Of a stretch of 34,205 bases of DNA, positions 23,311 to 29,895 are shown in pieces. The notes beneath the pieces are model-generated. The model saw nothing but the letters and a program-made list of their open reading frames with translations. It searched no databases and was not told the DNA's origin. Position 1 is the stretch's first letter; every line of letters begins with the position of its first letter. Origin of the DNA: an uncultured Eggerthellaceae bacterium (GTDB lineage Bacteria; Actinomycetota; Coriobacteriia; Coriobacteriales; Eggerthellaceae); assembly GCA_910577495.1 (NCBI GenBank), contig CAJTML010000010.1, positions 1-34,205 of the forward strand, given 5' to 3'. The translations under genes were made by a program, and so were the position numbers.

Positions 23311-25098
23311 ATGGCTGCAACAATCGGTATTGATCTGGGCACCACCAACAGTTGCGTGGCGACGGTGGAGGGCGGTCGCCCGACAGTAATTGCGAATGCT
23401 GAAGGGGAGCGAACAACCCCGTCGGTACTGGCGTTTTCCAAGGACGGAGAGCGTTTGGTGGGCGCGGTTGCGCAGCGCCAGGCGGCGGTTAACCCGGAGC
23501 GCACGATTGCCTCGGTGAAGCGTCACATGGGAAGTGACTGGCGCGCCACCATTGATGGGAAGCGCTATACCGCCCAGGAGCTCTCGGCCATGATCGTGCG
23601 AAAGCTTCGCCGTGATGCTGAGGCATTTTTGGGACAAGAGGTCACGCAGGCCGTCATTACGGTGCCGGCGTACTTCGACGATGCGCAGCGTCAGGCAACC
23701 AAAGATGCTGGTAGGATTGCCGGTTTGGACGTCATGCGTATCATCAACGAGCCCACGGCAGCCGCGCTTGCCTATGGCTTGGACAACGGGGATCCGCAAA
23801 AAGTCATGGTGTATGACTTGGGCGGTGGCACCTTCGACGTATCTATTATCGAAATTGGCGGCGACGTCATTGAGGTGCTGGCCACCTCAGGCGATAACCA
23901 CCTGGGCGGCGATGATTTTGACGAGCGACTCACCAAACATCTGGTGGATGAGTTTAAGCGTCAAACGGGCGAAGATATCACGCGCAATCTGGCGGCCATG
24001 CAGCGCGTGCGCGAAGCCGCTGAGCAGGCGAAAAAGGAGTTGTCTTCAGTTGAGTCTACGACGGTGAACCTGCCGTTTTTGGCACAAAATGCATCAGGTC
24101 CGCTGCACTTTGAAACCACGATTACGCGTGCGACCTTCGACACACTGACTCAGGACTTGGTTGAGCGCACCACCCACCCGGTGGAGTCCGCCTTAAACGA
24201 CGCGGGCATTGCGGCATCCGAGCTGGGTTGCGTGCTGTTGGTTGGCGGATCGACGCGCATTCCCGCAGTTCAGAAGCACGTGCGTGCGCTGACCGGTAAA
24301 GAGCCGGCGTCATCTATCAACCCGGATGAGTGCGTTGCGTGCGGCGCGGCTATGCAGGCGGCAACGCTTGCCGAGGCCAGCACGGGCATTGTGCGTGCGG
24401 ACAGTTTGCTGCTTTTGGACGTGACGCCGCTGAGTCTGTCCATTGAGACGGTTGGGGGCGTGGCCACGCGCATTGTCGAGCGCAACACGACGCTGCCGGT
24501 GCATTATTCGCAAATCTTCTCAACGGCCACGTCGTATCAGACCAGCGTTGACGTGAAAGTCTTGCAGGGTGAGCGCCCCATGGCAAAGGACAACAAGCTG
24601 GTGGGAACGTTTCGTTTGAAGGGCATCAAGCGCGCGCGAGCTGGGGTTCCGCAAATTGAGGTGACCTTCGACATTGATGCAAACGGCATCTTAACCGTGT
24701 CGGCGAAGGACCTGGATACCGGTAAAGAGCAGTCCATCACCATTGATGACTCCAAGCGCATGTCGGATGCAGAAATTGAGCAGGCCATGCGCGAGGCTGA
24801 CGAATACGCAGCTCAGGACGGTGCGCGCAGGGATTTGCTGACGCTTCGCTATGACGCGCAGCGTATGGCTTCGGCCGCGCAGGCTGCCGTGTCTAAGCTG
24901 GGCAAAGAGCTGGATAAGGACGAGAAGAAGACCATTCGCAAAAACTATGCGGAAGTGCAGCGTCTGCTGGATAAGCGTCTTGATAAGATCAAAGATGCCG
25001 ATGTCGAAAAGCTGCGCGCGGCCTATGAAGAGCTGGCGAAATCAAGCGAGCACGCGCGTGAGCAGGCCGGCATTGATGTGGATGCTGATAACAACTAG
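23311..25098 (+). CDS. dnaK: Hsp70 molecular chaperone (DnaK-type)
   Basis: Although the frame opens with ATG at 23296, I start at the ATG at 23311, giving 595 residues, because AAAGGAG lies at 23299-23305. The nucleotide-binding domain shows IGIDLGTTNSCVA, AVITVPAYFDDAQRQATKDAGRIAGL, NEPTAAALAYGL, VYDLGGGTFDVSIIE and VLLVGGSTRIPAVQ. It lacks the extra ~24-residue block of Gram-negative DnaK, as expected for a Gram-positive. The substrate-binding domain has LDVTPLSLSIETVGGVATRIVERNTTLP and VLQGERPMAKDN...GVPQIEVTFDIDANGILTVSAKD. The helical lid follows, and the protein ends AREQAGIDVDADNN without a long acidic tail. No grpE, hrcA or dnaJ/CIRCE is adjacent. It may be the main DnaK or a second copy dedicated to this operon. 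Confidence 0.95.
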   Translation: MAATIGIDLGTTNSCVATVEGGRPTVIANAEGERTTPSVLAFSKDGERLVGAVAQRQAAVNPERTIASVKRHMGSDWRATIDGKRYTAQELSAMIVRKLRRDAEAFLGQEVTQAVITVPAYFDDAQRQATKDAGRIAGLDVMRIINEPTAAALAYGLDNGDPQKVMVYDLGGGTFDVSIIEIGGDVIEVLATSGDNHLGGDDFDERLTKHLVDEFKRQTGEDITRNLAAMQRVREAAEQAKKELSSVESTTVNLPFLAQNASGPLHFETTITRATFDTLTQDLVERTTHPVESALNDAGIAASELGCVLLVGGSTRIPAVQKHVRALTGKEPASSINPDECVACGAAMQAATLAEASTGIVRADSLLLLDVTPLSLSIETVGGVATRIVERNTTLPVHYSQIFSTATSYQTSVDVKVLQGERPMAKDNKLVGTFRLKGIKRARAGVPQIEVTFDIDANGILTVSAKDLDTGKEQSITIDDSKRMSDAEIEQAMREADEYAAQDGARRDLLTLRYDAQRMASAAQAAVSKLGKELDKDEKKTIRKNYAEVQRLLDKRLDKIKDADVEKLRAAYEELAKSSEHAREQAGIDVDADNN

Positions 25099-25113
25099 GC
25101 AGGGGAGCCGCGC

Positions 25114-26148
25114 GTGAAGTTCTCTATTATTGTCGCTGCGTATAACGTTGAGGACTATATTGACGAGTGCTTGGAGGCGCTGAAGCGACAGACGTATACC
25201 GATTTTGAGGTGCTGGTCATTGATGATGCGTCCACTGATCAGACGCGGGCGCGCATTGAGGCGTGCATTGCGGGAGATGAGCGTTTTACGTTGCTTGAGC
25301 AGCCCGCCAACTCAGGGTTGTCGGCGGTGCGCAATGTGGGGCTTTCGCATGCGCGTGGCGAATACGTCTTGTTCCTGGATTCGGATGACTACTATGTTGA
25401 TGATGCGCTTGAGCGTTTGGCCGCGCGCTTAGATGCTGACCAGCTTGACCTGCTCTTTTTCGGGGCGGAGACGTTTTATGAGAATGCGCGCTTGCGCCGC
25501 GAGCGCTTTGAAGATCAGGCCACGCGCGAGGACATCACTGAGGTGTTGGCGGGGCCTGAGTTTTACGTGCGCTTTGAGGAGACGGAGTCGTTTCGCCCGT
25601 CGGCGTGCCTGTTTGCGGTGCGCAGATCTTTGATTGAAGCGGCGGGGCTTCGCTTTTTGGAGGGCATCATCCATGAGGATTTGCTCTTTCTGCTGCAGAT
25701 GATCGTGCTGCCTGAGCGCGTGAGTTTTTTGAACGAGCCGCTCTACATGCGTCGTATGCGCGAGGGCTCCATCATGACGCAGCACTACAGTATGCGCAAT
25801 GTGGATGGGTTGTTTCGCGTGGCGCAGACGCTGCGCGCATGGCTCTATGAGCAGGAGGGTTGCTACTCGCAGGAGTTTTGCGATGCGTTTGGTGCTCGGG
25901 TTTTCGACACCTATCATGTGGCGGCGCGCTATTTGTTTGATATTGATGAGGCGGACGTGGACGCGTATCGCGATTCGCTTTCGTTTGCAGATCGGCTGGA
26001 CTTCGATATGTTCATCAAAGACGTGTTCGAGCGTATTCGCGATGTGTATGACGAGATCACCGGCTCGCGCACGTACCGACTGGGACGCGTGTTTATGGCA
26101 GGTCCGAGCTGGTTGAAGTCGCGCTTGGTTTCGCCGGATAAGTGGTAG
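25114..26148 (+). CDS. GT2-family glycosyltransferase
   Basis: The protein is 344 residues from GTG 25114, 15 bases after dnaK. The GT-A fold starts with FSIIVAAYNVEDYIDECLEALKRQTYTDFEVLVIDDASTDQT. ALSHARGEYVLFLDSDD gives the DxD-type metal/nucleotide-sugar motif (DSDD) at about residue 90. A long C-terminal helical region (FRPSACLFAVRR...EDLLFLLQMIVLPERVSFLNEPLYMRRMREGSIM) is common in EpsJ/WcaA-like polysaccharide transferases. The end (TYRLGRVFMAGPSWLKSRL) is a typical cytosolic tail. It probably adds sugars to surface polysaccharide or teichoic acid-like polymers. The donor is unknown. It may be the last gene of the MarR operon, or have a promoter of its own that I cannot see. Confidence 0.88.
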   Translation: MKFSIIVAAYNVEDYIDECLEALKRQTYTDFEVLVIDDASTDQTRARIEACIAGDERFTLLEQPANSGLSAVRNVGLSHARGEYVLFLDSDDYYVDDALERLAARLDADQLDLLFFGAETFYENARLRRERFEDQATREDITEVLAGPEFYVRFEETESFRPSACLFAVRRSLIEAAGLRFLEGIIHEDLLFLLQMIVLPERVSFLNEPLYMRRMREGSIMTQHYSMRNVDGLFRVAQTLRAWLYEQEGCYSQEFCDAFGARVFDTYHVAARYLFDIDEADVDAYRDSLSFADRLDFDMFIKDVFERIRDVYDEITGSRTYRLGRVFMAGPSWLKSRLVSPDKW

Positions 26149-26218
26149 GGCGAAGGGGTCAGGCGCAGGTCGCGCGCCTTGGGCGAGGGCGCCAGGCTCG
26201 GGCAGTCCTGAGCTCGCA

Positions 26219-26242
26219 CGAACGTGCCAAAGGGCACGTTCG
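26219..26242. other. 10-bp perfect hairpin after the GT2 gene
   Basis: CGAACGTGCC (26219-26228), loop AAAG, and GGCACGTTCG (26233-26242) form a perfect stem. No T-tract follows, so it is not a classical intrinsic terminator. It may still act as an mRNA 3'-end stabiliser. A smaller ACGCC-TGA-GGCGT hairpin follows at ~26285-26297. Confidence 0.6.
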
Positions 26243-26330
26243 GCTCGTGCGGAATCTCGCGTGGCACCCCCGCCCAAGCCACCAACGCCTGAGGCGTCCC
26301 TCGTAGCCAGCGTTTTGGACGCTCAGGTAC

Positions 26331-26452
26331 GGTTTTGTGCAGATGATGTTTTGCTGGGCGTCTGTGGCTAAGTTTGACCTGGGGTTTTGCGGCACCGCGC
26401 CTGTGATTCGTTGGCTACACCGGTCCCGAAACCCCTCAGGTTGCACAAAACC
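26331..26452. repeat. 122-bp element bounded by inverted repeats
   Basis: GGTTTTGTGCA (26331-26341) and its exact complement TGCACAAAACC (26442-26452) bound the segment. Further inside, the two ends still resemble each other when one is reversed: TGGCTAA near 26375 against TAGCCAA at ~26410 on the other strand. This gives imperfect terminal inverted repeats of ~45 bases. No coding frame looks real. It lies 115 bases left of element copy B. Confidence 0.5.
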
Positions 26453-26470
26453 ACCCCTATTTGACCGCAA

Positions 26471-26530
26471 ACGCACGCGCCGCGCGCATTCGACGTCATC
26501 TGCATCTGACGCACGCGCCGCGTGCATTCG
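26471..26530. repeat. 22-bp direct repeat with 38-bp period
   Basis: The 22 bases at 26471-26492 recur at 26509-26530 with a single difference (C to T in CGCG[C/T]GCATTCG). The repeats are GC-rich and lie between the 122-bp element and copy B. The 684-bp gap 26149-26832 contains no gene that I can support. Confidence 0.7.
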
Positions 26531-26567
26531 TCTCCGCAGACGTTCTTCGCATCCAAAGCGTAGAGCG

Positions 26568-26800
26568 AAACGCTGCAAGCGTGTTTTTCGCTGGAAAATT
26601 AGAGAATTCCGAAGATCTCAAAATCCGAAAAGTAGTTAAGCGAGGGTCTGAAAAACCGAAGCTGTATAGTGCCTGCTCAGAGCCTTGGTTTCATCGAACT
26701 CATAACTTGATGATCGGGAAGAGCTTTTCGGTGGGGACAAACAGAGCTCAAATCTTCGGAATTCGCCAAATTATTATTGCCAGAAGGCCTTTTTGCGTTT
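26568..26800. repeat. 233-bp intergenic element, copy B
   Basis: This has the same length and end hexamers as copy A (13804-14036). The left 50 bases match copy A at about 86% by eye. The right end carries ATCTTCGGAATTCGCCAAATTATTATTGCCAGA...TTTTTGCGTTT, which aligns with copy A. GAATTCCGAAGAT on the left and ATCTTCGGAATTC on the right are inverted copies, so the inverted ends are plainer here than in A. The central ~130 bases are poorly conserved between the copies. It sits 32 bases from the stop of the minus-strand glycosyltransferase. Confidence 0.8.
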
Positions 26801-26832
26801 TGAGATAACTGCGAAGGTCTGGCAAACGCGCT

Positions 26833-28110
26833 TTACCACTCGCTCGGGATGTTTTGGCGCATGCGACGTTTGATCTGCACCTTTTCCAAGAAGTTCGCCT
26901 GTGACCAGGGCTTGAACGCGCCATAGGGGAGTGCGTTGAGCGCGCCGAGTGGACCGGCGTCTGGGTCAAGCGTGCGCGTGTCGGCGCTGGCGGCGGCAGC
27001 CGTTGTGGCAGCGGCAACGCTGCTTGCTGCGGCGCGTGAAGCTTCGTCGTCCAGAAGTGATGCGTAGCGCGCCATGGAGCGTGGGTACTCGGTGAAATAT
27101 GCGGGTTCGTGCTGGTCAAGCTCAAGTAGATCAAGTTCGCACGCATACAGCATACCAATGAGCTTTGACTGCGCGTCGCCTGCGCCAAGGGTCTCGATGT
27201 TCCAGAGCGTCCAGTCGAATGCCCAGTTGAGAAACGGTTTTTGCAGTGCGTTCCACAGGGTGGCGGGTTGGGTGGCGGCGGCGCGGCTGCTGCTGGCGCC
27301 AGTGCGGGTGGCGGCCGATGACTCGGCGGGAGTCGCGGCGGGTTGCGCCAGCAAAAACGCCTTCATGCGGCGAAGCGCCTCGTAAAACGCCAGCGGCTCG
27401 GTAGTGCGCGAGTTGGAAACCGACCCCGTGCGCTCAATGCGATGATCGATGAGCACCTCATCCACCACTGCAATGCGATCCGCCAATACCAGTGCTTCGT
27501 AGGTGAAGAGCATGTCTTCGCTATTGGTGAGATCCTCGGGAAATGCCAGGTCATGCTGGCGAATAAACTCAGTGCGATAGAGCTTATCCCATGGCCAGCC
27601 CATGAAAGCGGCGAAGAGGTTACCCGGAATGGTCTGCCAATTCACCCATGGCTGTTGGCTAAGGTCGGGAAGCTGACTTTTCTTGAGCGACCACGGCGCA
27701 GCAATGCGCATGCGCGCCTCATGGGAAAGCGCGGGATCGTGGACAAACTGCACCATATCGCACACAGCAATATCGGCATCAGTGCTGGTGAGCGCCGTGC
27801 GAAGGCGCTGAAGCAACTCGGGGTGAAAGATGTCATCGCCATCCAAAAGCATGAAGAGCGGTGCCTCAACCAGCGCAAGTCCGCGGTTGCGCGCTCCAGC
27901 GGCACCAAGACCGGGGGTGGAGAGCATCTCAAAGCGTGCGTCGCGCGCCACAAATTCGCTGGCAACTTCAGCGGTTTGGTCGGTCGAGCTATCCTCAATG
28001 ACCAGCACGCGGAAGTTTTCGTACGTTTGAGCCGCCAGCGATGCCAGGCATTCGCCCAAACAATCCTGCACGTTATACGCGGTGACAATCACGTCAATTT
28101 GTTGGTGCAC
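26833..28110 (-). CDS. GT2-family glycosyltransferase with Ala/Ser-rich insertions
   Basis: I choose GTG at 28108-28110 (425 residues). The upstream ATG at 28116 touches its Shine-Dalgarno (GAAAGG directly followed by ATG), while the GTG two codons later has AAAGGA at 5 bases. VIVTAYNVQDCLGECLASLAAQTYENFRVLVIEDSSTDQT opens the GT-A fold. PLFMLLDGDDIFH gives the DxD-like motif (DGDD), and PWDKLYRTEFIRQHDLAFPEDLTNSEDMLFTYEALV is typical of EpsJ/CpsJ-like transferases. Two Ala/Ser/Thr-rich low-complexity stretches interrupt the C-terminal third, one before 'LWNALQKPFLNWAFDW' and one near the end. The likely role is a cytoplasmic transferase for surface polysaccharide. It is convergent with the other GT2 and has an 8-bp repeat array immediately upstream. 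Confidence 0.87.
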   Translation of the reverse strand: MHQQIDVIVTAYNVQDCLGECLASLAAQTYENFRVLVIEDSSTDQTAEVASEFVARDARFEMLSTPGLGAAGARNRGLALVEAPLFMLLDGDDIFHPELLQRLRTALTSTDADIAVCDMVQFVHDPALSHEARMRIAAPWSLKKSQLPDLSQQPWVNWQTIPGNLFAAFMGWPWDKLYRTEFIRQHDLAFPEDLTNSEDMLFTYEALVLADRIAVVDEVLIDHRIERTGSVSNSRTTEPLAFYEALRRMKAFLLAQPAATPAESSAATRTGASSSRAAATQPATLWNALQKPFLNWAFDWTLWNIETLGAGDAQSKLIGMLYACELDLLELDQHEPAYFTEYPRSMARYASLLDDEASRAAASSVAAATTAAAASADTRTLDPDAGPLGALNALPYGAFKPWSQANFLEKVQIKRRMRQNIPSEW

Positions 28111-28122
28111 GGTCATCCTTTC

Positions 28123-28186
28123 GCTTGCGGGCTTGCGGGTTAGCTGGCTCGCGGGGTTGCGGGCTTGCGGGCTTGCGGGTTGGCGG
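28123..28186. repeat. 8-bp tandem array (8 units) abutting the GT2 start
   Basis: Eight consecutive octamers: GCTTGCGG occurs four times exactly, and the others (GTTAGCTG, GCTCGCGG, GGTTGCGG, GTTGGCGG) are one to three changes away. The pattern also repeats with a 40-bp higher period. It begins 12 bases upstream of the GTG start on the minus strand, directly beside the GAAAGG ribosome site, and lies in the divergent gap with pyrE. Confidence 0.8.
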
Positions 28187-28280
28187 TTGCTGCCCCGGCG
28201 ACGCCCTGCTGGCTGCGGCTTTTCTGGTTTGCCCTGTGGTTAGTATAGCGTGTGACTCTGGCCGTTTTGGCGAAAAGCGT

Positions 28281-28308
28281 TTTGATGTAGGCGATCATTC
28301 GCTATCAT
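28281..28308 (+). promoter_or_regulatory. Weak candidate promoter for pyrE
   Basis: TTTGAT (28281-28286), 16 bases, then TATCAT (28303-28308), 27 bases before the ATG at 28336. The match to consensus is moderate. No attenuator or PyrR site was recognised. Confidence 0.3.
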
Positions 28309-28335
28309 GGAAGCACTGACGAGAAAGGTGGCCAC

Positions 28336-29019
28336 ATGGAGCGCTATAAGCAAGAATTTATTGAGTTCATGGTTGAAAGTGACGTTCTGAAGTTTGGTGA
28401 TTTCACGCTGAAAAGTGGCAGGAAGTCGCCCTTTTTTATGAACGCGGGTGCGTATGTGACGGGTGAGCAGCTCCATAAGCTGGGGCTTTATTACGCACAA
28501 GCCATCAACGAGGCGTTCGGTCTGGATTTCGACGTGGTGTTTGGTCCGGCGTACAAGGGCATTCCGCTGGCGGTCATCACGGCCATGGCGCTTCAGGAGC
28601 TCTACGGCAAAGAGGTTCGCTACTGCGCCAACCGCAAAGAGGTGAAGGACCACGGCGCTGATGCGGGCAACATGTTGGGCGCGCAGTTGCACGATGGTGA
28701 TCGCGTCGTGATGGTTGAGGACGTGACCACGTCGGGCAAGTCAATTGATGAGACGTATCCGCTTCTTCGCGCGGCTGCCGATGTGGATGTGGTTGGTCTG
28801 GTGGTTTCGCTCAATCGCATGGAGGTTGGCAAGGGCGGCCAGGTCACGGCGCAGCAAGAGGTGCAAGAAAAGTACGGCTTCCCGGTGACGTCCATCGTGT
28901 CCATGGCCGAAGTCGTCGAATACCTGCATAATCGCGAAGTGGCAGGTCGCGTGGTCATTGATGATGCCACATTGGATGCCATCAACGCCTACTACGAGCA
29001 ATACGGCGTGAAGGAATAA
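28336..29019 (+). CDS. pyrE: Orotate phosphoribosyltransferase
   Basis: PyrE joins orotate and PRPP to give OMP in pyrimidine synthesis. The length of 227 residues is normal. FGDFTLKSGRKSPFFMNAG is the N-terminal orotate-binding block, VVFGPAYKGIPLAV follows, and RVVMVEDVTTSGKSIDE is the PRPP-binding signature (VEDVTTSG). KEVRYCANRKEVKDHG is the flexible catalytic loop region with Lys. The ATG at 28336 has GAAAGG 7-8 bases upstream. A HAD-family gene starts 5 bases after the stop, implying co-transcription. There is no other pyr gene in the window. Confidence 0.96.
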   Translation: MERYKQEFIEFMVESDVLKFGDFTLKSGRKSPFFMNAGAYVTGEQLHKLGLYYAQAINEAFGLDFDVVFGPAYKGIPLAVITAMALQELYGKEVRYCANRKEVKDHGADAGNMLGAQLHDGDRVVMVEDVTTSGKSIDETYPLLRAAADVDVVGLVVSLNRMEVGKGGQVTAQQEVQEKYGFPVTSIVSMAEVVEYLHNREVAGRVVIDDATLDAINAYYEQYGVKE

Positions 29020-29024
29020 CTATC

Positions 29025-29792
29025 GTGCGGGCGAATGAAGTGGGCGTGGGCGAAACTGGCGTCGGCGAAATGAGCGCTGGCGAAGGCGCTGCGGGCGAAA
29101 TCGGCGCCGTAACACCTGGTCAGATCGGCGTCATTTTCGATTGCGACGGCACGCTCATTGACTCCATGGGCGTGTGGCGTGAGGTGGAAGATGACCTGGC
29201 GGCGCGCGCGGGTGTGACGCTCAGCGTGGCTGACATTGACGAAATTGCCGCAAGCTCCATTCCTGAAGTGGGCAGCATTTTCTTTGAGCGATTTGGCTTG
29301 GGCGAATCGGCCGAAGACGTGGTGGATATGATTTATGCCGCCATGATGGCGTTTTATACCACGCGCGCCTTCGCACTGCCTGGTGCGCTTGAGCTGGTGC
29401 GCGGGCTGGTTGATCGTGGGGTGCAGGTTTCGGTTGCCTCGTCTACGCCTAAGCCGCTGTTGGAGGCAGCGCTTGCGCACTGCGGGTTTACGCCGTATCT
29501 GCGCGCCATTGTGTCGGTGGATGATGTGGGGCAGTCCAAGCGTTCAGCTGCCGTGTATGACCGCGCGCGTGAGCTCATGGGTACATCGCTGGCGAACACG
29601 TGGGGTGTGGAAGACGCTGCCTATGCGTTGGCAACGCTTCGGCACGCGGAGTATCGCACGCTGGGTGTCTACGATGACGACCTGGCGGGAACGTATGAGG
29701 AGTTGGCGCAGCTGGCGGATCACGCGGTGCACTCGCTTGAGGATGTCAGCGCCGATGAACTGATTGCGTGGACACAGCGTCGCGGTGCGTAA
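29025..29792 (+). CDS. HAD-family hydrolase (phosphatase/phosphoglucomutase-like) with N-terminal pentapeptide repeats
   Basis: GTG at 29025 with AAGGA about 8 bases upstream gives 255 residues. The first ~28 residues are an unusual pentapeptide repeat ([V/A]GE-x-x: VGETG, VGEMS, AGEGA, AGEIG), coded by a 15-bp tandem DNA array at 29046-29105. The HAD core then begins at ~34: VIFDCDGTLIDS (nucleophile Asp39, acid/base Asp41), VSVASSTPKPLLEAAL (motif II), VGQSKRSAAVYD and GVEDAAYAL (motif IV). This is the beta-phosphoglucomutase-like subgroup with a helical cap at ~48-110. The substrate is unknown. It sits 5 bases behind pyrE. A nucleotide or sugar phosphate is plausible but unproven. Confidence 0.85.
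   Translation: MRANEVGVGETGVGEMSAGEGAAGEIGAVTPGQIGVIFDCDGTLIDSMGVWREVEDDLAARAGVTLSVADIDEIAASSIPEVGSIFFERFGLGESAEDVVDMIYAAMMAFYTTRAFALPGALELVRGLVDRGVQVSVASSTPKPLLEAALAHCGFTPYLRAIVSVDDVGQSKRSAAVYDRARELMGTSLANTWGVEDAAYALATLRHAEYRTLGVYDDDLAGTYEELAQLADHAVHSLEDVSADELIAWTQRRGA
29046..29105 (+). repeat. 15-bp in-frame tandem array (4 units) in the HAD gene
   Basis: Four 15-base units (29046, 29061, 29076, 29091) each contain GGCGAA at the same offset and encode [V/A]GE-x-x. Being a multiple of three, length changes would keep the frame. The repeat lies wholly before the HAD core and is not part of the conserved domain. Confidence 0.75.
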
Positions 29793-29798
29793 TTGGGT

Positions 29799-29893
29799 AA
29801 AACTGGCAAGGTAAGGTTGCCAATAATATAAAAATTGGCAGTGTAACTTTGCCAATATCTTAAAAACTGGCAAGGTAACCTTGCCAGTTTCGC
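29799..29893 (-). terminator. Three tandem intrinsic terminators for the symporter gene
   Basis: Read on the minus strand, three related hairpins follow one another: AAACTGGCAAGG-TTA-CCTTGCCAGTTT (12-bp perfect stem) then TTTTT, TTGGCA...TGCCAA then TTTTT, and TTGGCAA...TTGCCAG then TTTT. Starts are 31 and 33 bases apart. They look like tandem duplicates of one terminator. The A-rich flank on the plus strand makes plus-strand use for the HAD gene less likely, although the first stem from that side also ends in TTT. Confidence 0.9.
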
Positions 29894-29895
29894 TC

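Noticed and set aside
26159..26808. Several 60-139 residue open frames in the 684-bp gap
   Set aside because: They run across repeats on both strands, have no ribosome sites and no recognisable domain.
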